Origin: Acidimicrobiaceae bacterium
Lineage (GTDB): Bacteria; Actinomycetota; Acidimicrobiia; Acidimicrobiales; Ilumatobacteraceae
Assembly: GCA_947458565.1 (NCBI GenBank)
Contig: CANGZK010000038.1
Location: 1-9,534, forward strand
Reading direction: 5' to 3'
Length of the DNA stretch: 9,534 nucleotides
Of this stretch, positions 1 through 5,735 are shown piece after piece. The position numbers were made by a program, and so were the translations under genes. The notes under the pieces are model-generated. The model did no database searches, was not told where the DNA came from, and was given only the letters and a program-made list of their open reading frames with translations. The first letter of the stretch is position 1. Each line of letters opens with the position of its first letter.

Positions 1-10
1 TATACGTGCA

Positions 11-16
11 GAGGAG
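11..16 (+). promoter_or_regulatory. Ribosome binding site deciding the start of the first gene
   Basis: GAGGAG lies seven bases before the ATG at 24. A GTG at position 6 is in the same frame but would place this purine tract inside the coding region and has almost no upstream sequence in the window. The ATG at 24 is therefore the preferred start. Confidence 0.7.
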
Positions 17-23
17 TCCACTC

Positions 24-1199
24 ATGAATGACCCATCAATGTTGCTGGCGCATGATTGGAATTTCCCTGTTCCAATTGCTTACGGTCCTGGGCGCTTGGC
101 CGAGATTGGGCAGAAATGCGTTGCGTTGGGTGTGCGCAATCCTTTGATCGTTACAGATCGTGGAAGTCGAGAACTTGCGTTTATTTCTCGCTTGGTCGAT
201 TATTTATCTGGAGCCGGTCTTGCATCAGGGGTCTTTTATGGAATATCGCCAAATCCAATTGACTCCGAGATCAGCTTCGGGCGTGCTGCGTTTCTTGCTG
301 GAAGTCATGACGCGATCATCGCAATTGGCGGCGGGAGTGCAATGGACGGTGCTAAGGCAATTTGTCTGACGGCTAACAATGAGATCGATCTGTGGGACTT
401 TGAATTCGAACAAGCTTCGCCGTTGATTTCGAAAGCAAACAGTTTTCCAATTCTCATCACGATTCCAACAACTGCGGGCACCGGTGCCGAAACCGAAAGC
501 ACGGCAATGGTTACTCACACAGAGAAGGCGATGAAGTACTGCGTCTGGCACTCAGAACTCAAGCCTTCTTTGGCGCTGTTAGATCCTGAACTCACCATTG
601 GATTACCGGCAAATTTGACAGCTTGGACAGGAGCCGACGCAATGGTTCACGCCATCGAGGCTTTTCTTGTTCCTGGGTTTCATCCGTTGTGTGATGCAAT
701 GGCACTCGAATCCTTGACGCTCATCGTGCGATGGCTTCCTGTGGCCGTTTCCGAACCATCAAACATCACCGCGCGTGGTGGCATGCATGTGGGTTCATGT
801 TTGGCGGGAATAGCTTTTCTTAAAGGTCTAGGTCTAGTGCATGCCATTTCGCACATGGTTGGAGCCGAGTTCAACACTCACCATGGCAATACCAATGCAA
901 TTCTGCTGCCAGTAGTTTTGCGATTCAATTTGCCGGGAATGGATGAAAAAGTTCGTCGCATGGCTGAAGCGATGGAAATATCTGACCACTCTGTTGCAGG
1001 TTTTATTGCGGCGATTGAAGTGATCCTTGACGAGATTCGGATTCCAAAATCATTAAGCGAAATTGGTGTGCCAATGGATTGCGCGGAACGAATCGCAGTA
1101 AAAGCTCTCAAAGATTCAGCAGCAAAAACTAATCCACGGTCGGCGAGTCTTGGCGAGGTTCGCGAACTGATTGAGATTGCAATCAAAAAAGCGCGCTAA
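24..1199 (+). CDS. Iron-containing alcohol dehydrogenase (group III Fe-ADH)
   Basis: Predicted cytoplasmic NAD(P)-dependent alcohol dehydrogenase of 391 residues, a normal length for the family. The N-terminal dinucleotide-binding half carries GGGSAMDGAK (residues 102-111), followed by the IPTTAGTGAE segment. The C-terminal helical metal domain shows DAMVH (D205, H209), VHAISH (H273, H277) and HHG (H287). The spacing of D205, H209, H273 and H287 matches the iron ligand set of lactaldehyde reductase FucO (D, +4 H, then two His 14 apart), so the metal site looks complete. The substrate is unknown; the family covers short alcohols, diols, hydroxy acids and phosphonate or sulfonate alcohols. The next gene, 69 bases downstream in the same direction, is a flavin-dependent alcohol dehydrogenase, so the pair may act on related alcohols. 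Start chosen at ATG 24 because of the GAGGAG tract. Family call is firm; role is inferred. Confidence 0.93.
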   Translation: MNDPSMLLAHDWNFPVPIAYGPGRLAEIGQKCVALGVRNPLIVTDRGSRELAFISRLVDYLSGAGLASGVFYGISPNPIDSEISFGRAAFLAGSHDAIIAIGGGSAMDGAKAICLTANNEIDLWDFEFEQASPLISKANSFPILITIPTTAGTGAETESTAMVTHTEKAMKYCVWHSELKPSLALLDPELTIGLPANLTAWTGADAMVHAIEAFLVPGFHPLCDAMALESLTLIVRWLPVAVSEPSNITARGGMHVGSCLAGIAFLKGLGLVHAISHMVGAEFNTHHGNTNAILLPVVLRFNLPGMDEKVRRMAEAMEISDHSVAGFIAAIEVILDEIRIPKSLSEIGVPMDCAERIAVKALKDSAAKTNPRSASLGEVRELIEIAIKKAR

Positions 1200-1245
1200 T
1201 CATTCGGTCGATGTACTGATTGGGTGAATACCAAGTCCCATTCGT

Positions 1246-1260
1246 TTTTGCTGTGATATA
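1246..1260 (+). repeat. 15-base element, copy 1 (upstream of GMC gene)
   Basis: TTTTGCTGTGATATA recurs at 2937-2951 with one mismatch (T to G at its seventh base). Both copies lie in the only two sizeable intergenic gaps of the window, each before a gene start. It contains an extended -10-like TGATATA. It may be a shared promoter or operator, or chance similarity of AT-rich promoter sequence. Confidence 0.5.
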
Positions 1261-1262
1261 AA
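1254..1262 (+). promoter_or_regulatory. Putative extended -10 promoter for the GMC gene
   Basis: TGATATAAA reads as TGN followed by a -10-like TATAAA at 1257-1262. It ends six bases before the GTG start at 1269, the spacing expected when transcription begins at or next to the start codon (leaderless mRNA). No clear -35 hexamer is visible about 17 bases upstream. Inference from pattern only. Confidence 0.4.
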
Positions 1263-1268
1263 TAATGC

Positions 1269-2921
1269 GTGAAAGAATCGTTTGACTATGTAATTGTTGG
1301 TGGCGGTTCGGCTGGTTGTGCATTGGCAAACCGTTTGAGTGCCGACCCAAACAATTCGGTTCTTGTGCTTGAGGCTGGTCGTCCCGACTATTGGTTCGAC
1401 GTGTTTATTCACATGCCAGCAGCGCTGATGTTTCCGATTGGAAGCAAGTTTTATGACTGGATGTATTCGTCGCAACCCGAGCCTCATATGAATGGTCGTC
1501 GCGTGACTCATGGTCGCGGCAAGATTTTGGGTGGTTCAAGCAGTATTAATGGGATGATTTTCCAGAGGGGCAATCCACTCGATTTTGAACGATGGGGTGC
1601 TGACGCAGGAATGTCTTCGTGGGATTACGCACATTGCCTTCCGTATTTCAAGAGAATGGAAAACTGTTTAGCTGCTGATTCGAAAGATGAGTTTCGTGGC
1701 AAAAGTGGCCCGCTTCGTCTTGAGCGCGGGCAAGTTAAGAATCCATTGTTCGGTGCATTTTTTAGCGCGGTGAAGCAAGCGGGTCATCCAATCACGCAAG
1801 ATGTAAACGGTTATCAGCAAGAGGGCTTTGCGGCATTTGATCGCAACGTTAAGCGCGGCCGTCGCTTCAGTGCCGCACGTGCATATCTGCACCCGGTGAA
1901 GCGTCGTCGTAATCTGAAGGTGCAGTGTCGTGCGCTAGCAACAAAGCTCATCACTGAAGGAAAGACGGTTGTTGGTGTCGAGTATTCGCTGCCATTTGGT
2001 CGCAACAAGTCGGTGCGTGCAAAAGAAGTGATCTTGTGTGGTGGTGCATTCAACTCGCCGCAGTTGTTACAGGTGTCAGGCATCGGCAACGAGACTGATC
2101 TGCGCTCTGTTGGAATCACACCTGTTCATCACTTGCCGGGCGTTGGCGAAAACTTGCAGGATCATCTCGAGGTGTATGTCCAGCAATCTTGTACGCAGCC
2201 GGTGTCGTTGAATCCAACGATGAAATTCTGGAAGCGACCTTTTATCGGCTTTGCCTGGCTGTTCCGAAAAGGTCCTGGTGCGTCCAACCATTTCGAAGCT
2301 GGCGGATTTATTCGCAGTAATGATGAGGTCAAGTATCCAAACTTGATGTTTCATTTTCTGCCGATTGCGGTTCGTTATGACGGAACTGCGCCAGCTGGGG
2401 GACATGGCTATCAAGTCCACATCGGCCCTATGTACTCCAACTCTCGTGGCAGTCTCAAAGCGGTCTCCGCCGATGTGCGCGACAAGCCCGCATTCACCTT
2501 CAACTATCTTTCAACTTTTGAAGACAAGAGAGAGTGGGTAGAAGCAATTTCTGCAGCGCGCAAGATTCTTGGTCAGTCTGCGTTTGATCCTTTTAATGGC
2601 GGCGAGATTTCGCCTGGACCCCAAGTTGCAACCGATGAGCAGATATTGGACTGGGTTCGCAAAGACGGCGAGACCGCGTATCACCCATCGTGCACGTGCA
2701 AAATGGGGACTGACGCGATGTCGGTTGTCGACCCCACATCTATGCGCGTGCATGGAATGGCGGGTTTGCGGGTGGTGGATGCCTCGGTGATGCCATATGT
2801 GACGAATGGCAATATTTATGCGCCAGTAATGATGGTGGCCGAAAAGGCAGCCGATCTCATTTTGGGCAAGACACCCCTTGCCCCAGAGTCGGTTGAGTTC
2901 TACCGCCATGTCGGGGCCTAA
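1269..2921 (+). CDS. GMC-family FAD-dependent oxidoreductase, choline dehydrogenase-like
   Basis: A 550-residue flavoprotein, close to the length of BetA-type choline dehydrogenases. It oxidises an alcohol using FAD; the electron acceptor (quinone, cytochrome or oxygen) cannot be told from sequence. Seen: the FAD-binding GGGSAG loop at residues 11-16 with E35 at the end of the second strand; GMC signature 1 around residues 82-94 (GRGKILGGSSSIN); signature 2 at 259-273 (GAFNSPQLLQVSGIG); and the C-terminal active site with H472 in YHPSCTCKMG and N515 in TNGNIYAP. H472/N515 correspond to the His/Asn pair of choline oxidase-type enzymes. No signal peptide is seen, so it is probably cytoplasmic. 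The GTG at 1269 is constrained: an in-frame TAA stands at 1263-1265, and FDYVIVGGGSAG follows directly as expected for the family N-terminus. No Shine-Dalgarno sequence precedes it. Substrate could be choline or another alcohol; the neighbouring amine methyltransferase system makes a quaternary-ammonium alcohol plausible. Confidence 0.93.
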   Translation: MKESFDYVIVGGGSAGCALANRLSADPNNSVLVLEAGRPDYWFDVFIHMPAALMFPIGSKFYDWMYSSQPEPHMNGRRVTHGRGKILGGSSSINGMIFQRGNPLDFERWGADAGMSSWDYAHCLPYFKRMENCLAADSKDEFRGKSGPLRLERGQVKNPLFGAFFSAVKQAGHPITQDVNGYQQEGFAAFDRNVKRGRRFSAARAYLHPVKRRRNLKVQCRALATKLITEGKTVVGVEYSLPFGRNKSVRAKEVILCGGAFNSPQLLQVSGIGNETDLRSVGITPVHHLPGVGENLQDHLEVYVQQSCTQPVSLNPTMKFWKRPFIGFAWLFRKGPGASNHFEAGGFIRSNDEVKYPNLMFHFLPIAVRYDGTAPAGGHGYQVHIGPMYSNSRGSLKAVSADVRDKPAFTFNYLSTFEDKREWVEAISAARKILGQSAFDPFNGGEISPGPQVATDEQILDWVRKDGETAYHPSCTCKMGTDAMSVVDPTSMRVHGMAGLRVVDASVMPYVTNGNIYAPVMMVAEKAADLILGKTPLAPESVEFYRHVGA

Positions 2922-2936
2922 GCCCTGCTAACCTGC

Positions 2937-2951
2937 TTTTGCGGTGATATA
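2937..2951 (+). repeat. 15-base element, copy 2 (upstream of corrinoid operon)
   Basis: TTTTGCGGTGATATA matches 14 of 15 bases of the element at 1246-1260. Here it lies 48 bases before the ATG of the corrinoid protein and inside the inverted repeat at 2927-2967. Confidence 0.5.
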
Positions 2952-2953
2952 TC
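2945..2953 (+). promoter_or_regulatory. Putative extended -10 promoter of the corrinoid methyltransferase operon
   Basis: TGATATATC resembles TGN plus a -10 hexamer. A start of transcription near 2960 would leave a leader of roughly 40 bases containing the ribosome binding site at 2985-2990. The 78-base gap is the longest in the window, which fits a transcription unit starting here. No convincing -35 is seen. Confidence 0.4.
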
Positions 2954-2984
2954 TGCCGAGCAGTAGCCATTTTGATCGTTATAC

Positions 2985-2990
2985 GAGGGG
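2985..2990 (+). promoter_or_regulatory. Ribosome binding site of the corrinoid protein gene
   Basis: GAGGGG, continued by GAAAAG-like purines, ends nine bases before the ATG at 3000. It is among the stronger purine tracts in the window, in line with a carrier protein needed in quantity. Confidence 0.6.
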
Positions 2991-2999
2991 AAAAGAACT

Positions 3000-3719
3000 A
3001 TGAGTGATTTCGACGACATCGATCTTGCAGGTCTGTCAGACGAAGACTTAATCAAGCAGATGCACGACGACCTCTATGACGGTTTGGGTGAAGAGATCGT
3101 TGAAGGCACCACGATTTTGCTCGACCGCAAATGGTCACCAGACAAGGTGTTGCAGCAAGCCCTCGTTGAAGGCATGCGCATCGTAGGCGTCGACTTCCGT
3201 GACGGAATTTTGTTTGTACCAGAAGTGTTGCTTGCAGCAAATGCAATGAAGGCCGGCATGCACATCTTGCGTCCACTCCTTGCCGAAACTGGCGCAGAGT
3301 CGGTTGGCAAAGTAGTGGTTGGCACCGTAAAGGGTGATATTCACGACATCGGCAAGAACTTGGTTGCCATGATGCTTGAGGGCGCAGGCTTCGAAGTGAT
3401 CGACCTCGGTATCAATACCGACGCCGACAAGTTCTTGGCAGCGCTCGAAGAGCACCAACCAGACATTCTTGGCATGTCAGCATTGCTCACCACAACAATG
3501 CCGTACATGAAGGTCGTTGTTGACACCATGAAAGAAAAGGGACTTCGCGACAAGTACATCATCTTGGTTGGCGGCGCTCCGTTGAACGAAGAGTTTGCAA
3601 CTGCCGTCGGTGCCGATGCCTATTGCCGTGATGCAGCTGTTGCATCACAGATGGCAAAAGAGTTGGTGACTGCAAAGCGTCAGCGCACAGCCGAGCCTCC
3701 TGGCCCTTCGGTCAACTAG
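3000..3719 (+). CDS. Corrinoid (B12-binding) methyl-carrier protein, MtbC/MttC/MtgC family
   Basis: Cytoplasmic cobalamin protein of 239 residues that carries the methyl group on cobalt between the substrate methyltransferase and the folate methyltransferase. The N-terminal helical cap domain spans about residues 10-95; the Rossmann-like B12 domain spans about 100-225. The cobalamin signature DIHDIG is at 113-118, with H115 as the expected lower axial cobalt ligand. S160 in the MSALLTTTM segment and the GGAP turn at 191-194 are the other usual B12-tail contacts. The first 36 residues hold 13 Asp/Glu against one Lys, unusually acidic. It is the first gene of the tight run that ends in the MttB-family enzyme. 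MtgC is the name used for the glycine betaine system, but the cognate amine is not known here, so no symbol is assigned. Family call is very secure. Confidence 0.96.
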   Translation: MSDFDDIDLAGLSDEDLIKQMHDDLYDGLGEEIVEGTTILLDRKWSPDKVLQQALVEGMRIVGVDFRDGILFVPEVLLAANAMKAGMHILRPLLAETGAESVGKVVVGTVKGDIHDIGKNLVAMMLEGAGFEVIDLGINTDADKFLAALEEHQPDILGMSALLTTTMPYMKVVVDTMKEKGLRDKYIILVGGAPLNEEFATAVGADAYCRDAAVASQMAKELVTAKRQRTAEPPGPSVN

Positions 3720-3740
3720 TAACAAAGGACTAAGGCTTTT

Positions 3741-4382
3741 ATGTCGGACGACAATCGTCCGCTGATCATCGCCTGCGGGGCGCTCGTGTCAGAGCTTCGT
3801 GAAGTGCTGAACATCAACGGGCTACAAGATGCTGTTGAGGTGCGTTACCTGCCGGCCAACTTGCACAACCGGCCAGAGGGCATTGTGCCTGCACTTCGTG
3901 AACATTTAGATGGTCGTGGATCGCGTCCAACAATGGTTGGCTATGCCGATTGTGGCACGGGTGGCGCGCTTGATCGGATGCTCGAGTCCTATCCCGATGT
4001 GCAAAGAATTCCTGGCGCACATTGCTACGAATTTTTTGCTGGCTCTGATTTGTTTGCACAGCTGCACGATGATCAACCGGGCACGTTTTACCTCACCGAT
4101 TTTTTGGCCAAGCATTTCACGGCACTGGTATGGGAAGGTCTTGGTCTTGATCGCCACCCTCAATTGCGTGACACCTATTTTTCCAATTACACCCGCGTCG
4201 TTCTGTTGTCTCAAACAACTGATCTAAAAGTTATTGAGTTTGCAAAAGCGGCAGCAGTGCAACTTGGTTTGACGTTTGAACATCGTCATGTTGGTGTGCA
4301 AGGTCTTGCAAACTCAATTCCCGTAGCATTTAAAAGCCCTAAAAACATTAAAGTCCCCCTAGTGAAAAAAGAGAGCGTGTAA
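3741..4382 (+). CDS. DUF1638 domain-containing protein
   Basis: A 213-residue soluble protein recognised as DUF1638 (PF07796) from its N-terminal IIACGAL..EL and LH.RPEGI pattern, the GYADCGTGG segment, AHCYEFFAG and FYLTDFLAKHF. No reaction is established for the family. Visible candidates for a metal or cofactor site are C12, C71, H94 and C95, all in the segments that look most family-like. There are no membrane segments. It lies 21 bases after the corrinoid gene, with AAAGGA at 3724-3729 and AAGG at 3732-3735 as ribosome binding tracts, and two bases before the next gene. Its position inside a corrinoid methyltransferase operon suggests an accessory role, for example in cobalamin loading, corrinoid protein maturation or methyl-group handling. 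That role is inference from context only. Confidence 0.85.
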   Translation: MSDDNRPLIIACGALVSELREVLNINGLQDAVEVRYLPANLHNRPEGIVPALREHLDGRGSRPTMVGYADCGTGGALDRMLESYPDVQRIPGAHCYEFFAGSDLFAQLHDDQPGTFYLTDFLAKHFTALVWEGLGLDRHPQLRDTYFSNYTRVVLLSQTTDLKVIEFAKAAAVQLGLTFEHRHVGVQGLANSIPVAFKSPKNIKVPLVKKESV

Positions 4383-4384
4383 CA

Positions 4385-4786
4385 ATGGCAAGAGGCGGAA
4401 ACTCGGTAGTGGTGATTAAGTGGCGCGATATTCCAGCGCAAGTAAACGCCCAAATGGGAAGAGATCGCTATCAGGTCGTGCTCTCGGCCAAATTTCAACG
4501 CGCGATTGACCGCGCAAAGCGCAAGGCCAACATCTATACGGCAGAGGAAGACATCGCACAGTGGAGCCGAGATTCGTTACCACTGGAAGGAACGCTTGCC
4601 GAAGCCGCGCAGAAGGTGGCCGACGAGATCGAAGCGAAGTATTCCCGTCAGCACCTAGGTGTGCTGGCGTATGCGGGTGGATTCGAGAAAGACATCGAGC
4701 AACTTACGGTTGCTGCCAAGGATTTGGCTGCTCTTGAAGAGCTTGAAGAAGAAATGAACGAAGACACTCAAGCAGAACAACAATAA
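4385..4786 (+). CDS. PF13769 'virulence factor' family small protein
   Basis: A 133-residue soluble protein that resembles the Pfam 'Virulence_fact' family (PF13769): an N-terminal VVVIKWRDIPAQV segment, then RYQVVLSAKFQRAIDRAKRKA and a W-containing helix (QWSRD), followed by a conserved-looking A..VADEIEAKY stretch. The C-terminal third is strongly acidic and probably helical (residues about 115-133, many Glu). The family name is historical and says nothing useful about function. The start lies two bases after the DUF1638 stop codon, with GAGAG at 4371-4375 as a weak ribosome binding site, so the two proteins are probably translated together. Context points to an accessory role in the corrinoid methyltransferase system; no catalytic residues are recognisable. 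Confidence 0.78.
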   Translation: MARGGNSVVVIKWRDIPAQVNAQMGRDRYQVVLSAKFQRAIDRAKRKANIYTAEEDIAQWSRDSLPLEGTLAEAAQKVADEIEAKYSRQHLGVLAYAGGFEKDIEQLTVAAKDLAALEELEEEMNEDTQAEQQ

Positions 4787-4811
4787 GTCTCACAACGAAA
4801 CGGAAAATGAC

Positions 4812-5714
4812 ATGACACATACAATCCTGAGCTCACCAACACGCGAAGTCGTTATCGGTTTCGATCGTCCATTCGTCATGATTGGCGAGCGCATCAACCC
4901 AACAGGTCGCAAATTGCTGGCAGAAGAAATGAAAAATGGCGACTTCAGCCGAGTGGAAGCTGATGCCATCGCCCAGGTGTTGGCCGGTGCACACATGCTC
5001 GATGTCAACGCGGGTATTCCTCTTGCTGACGAGCCAGCACTGTTGGCGCGCGCAGTACAACTTGTTCAGTCGGTGACTGACGTGCCGCTGTCGATTGACT
5101 CTTCGATTATCGAGGCGCTTGAAGCTGGTCTTGCTGTCTACAAGGGCAAAGCTCTTGTTAACTCGGTTACTGGCGAAGATGAGAACCTTGAGCGCGTGTT
5201 GCCTCTCGTCAAAAAGTACGGCGCAGCAGTGGTTGCAATCTCCAATGACGAGACTGGTATCAGCATGGATCCAGATGTGCGTTTTGAAGTTGCACGAAAA
5301 ATTGTCAATCGTGCGGCCGATTATGGCATTCACTACAGCGACATTGTTGTAGACCCATTGGTCATGCCAATCGGTGCGCTTGGTCAAGCCGGACAGCAGG
5401 CATTCACACTTATTCGTCGTTTGCGCGATGAGCTCAAGGTCAACACAACCTGTGGTGCATCCAACGTAAGTTTTGGTTTGCCAAATCGCCAAGTGATTAC
5501 AGGAACCTTCCTCTCAATGGCGATGGGTGCCGGAATGACATCAGCAATCATGAGCCCGTTACACCCAGAAGTAAAGGCAGCCGTCATGGCGGCAGACGTA
5601 TTGACCGGTAACGATCAAAACTGCGCAAACTGGATCAAAGAAAATCGTGATCCAAATGCACCAACCGGTGGGCGTGGTGACCGCGAGGGTCGTCGTCGTC
5701 GCACTGCACAATAA
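4812..5714 (+). CDS. Methyltetrahydrofolate:corrinoid methyltransferase (MtgA/AcsE-like, pterin-binding TIM barrel)
   Basis: Cytoplasmic enzyme of 300 residues moving a methyl group between methyl-corrinoid protein and tetrahydrofolate. In this operon the likely direction is from corrinoid to THF. The pterin-binding (dihydropteroate synthase-like) barrel is recognisable from IGERINPTGRK (24-34), LDVNAG with D64/N66, SIDSS with D96, LVNSVTGE with N117, ISND (N145/D146), VDPL with D181 and GASNVSFGLPNR with N218. D96, N117, D181 and N218 correspond in order and spacing to the folate-site residues I recall for AcsE (MeTr). The last 15 residues (286-300) form an Arg/Gly-rich tail that extends beyond the barrel and ends in RRRRTAQ; a similar tail ends the next protein. 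Start at ATG 4812 is preceded by a weak GGAAAA tract. MtgA is the glycine betaine pathway name; a homologue of other C1 systems is equally possible. Confidence 0.93.
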   Translation: MTHTILSSPTREVVIGFDRPFVMIGERINPTGRKLLAEEMKNGDFSRVEADAIAQVLAGAHMLDVNAGIPLADEPALLARAVQLVQSVTDVPLSIDSSIIEALEAGLAVYKGKALVNSVTGEDENLERVLPLVKKYGAAVVAISNDETGISMDPDVRFEVARKIVNRAADYGIHYSDIVVDPLVMPIGALGQAGQQAFTLIRRLRDELKVNTTCGASNVSFGLPNRQVITGTFLSMAMGAGMTSAIMSPLHPEVKAAVMAADVLTGNDQNCANWIKENRDPNAPTGGRGDREGRRRRTAQ

Positions 5715-5735
5715 CGAGAAGGACAAATTGATTTC

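Larger units (their letters stand above)
2927..2967 (+). repeat. Imperfect inverted repeat around a promoter-like sequence
   Basis: Arms GCTA (2927-2930) plus CTGCT (2933-2937) can pair with AGCAG (2959-2963) plus TAGC (2964-2967), leaving a two-base bulge (AC). The 21-base interior contains CGG/CCG (2942-2944, 2956-2958) and the perfect 8-base palindrome GATATATC (2946-2953). The nested symmetry is centred near 2948-2950, over the presumed -10 region of the corrinoid operon. It could be a regulator binding site or an RNA hairpin; it lacks a following T-run on the plus strand, so a standard terminator is unlikely. Confidence 0.4.

Noticed and set aside
6..23. GTG start at 6 giving six extra residues on the Fe-ADH
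   Set aside because: The GAGGAG tract at 11-16 is well placed for ATG 24 and would be inside the coding region if GTG 6 were used; there is no visible ribosome binding site for GTG 6.
1219..1249. Possible rho-independent terminator after the Fe-ADH (short stem followed by TTTTT)
   Set aside because: Only four-base stems can be formed (TTGG/CCAA or TGGG/CCCA) with long loops or mispairs, too weak for a terminator; the T-run belongs to the promoter-like element.
2922..2999. Cobalamin riboswitch upstream of the corrinoid operon
   Set aside because: The 78-base gap is too short for a cobalamin riboswitch and no B12-box-like sequence is visible.
4833..5492. Long minus-strand open frame of 219 codons opposite the folate methyltransferase
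   Set aside because: It is fully antisense to a clearly functional gene, its translation is rich in Cys, His and Trp without a recognisable domain, and it reflects the codon pattern of the plus-strand gene.
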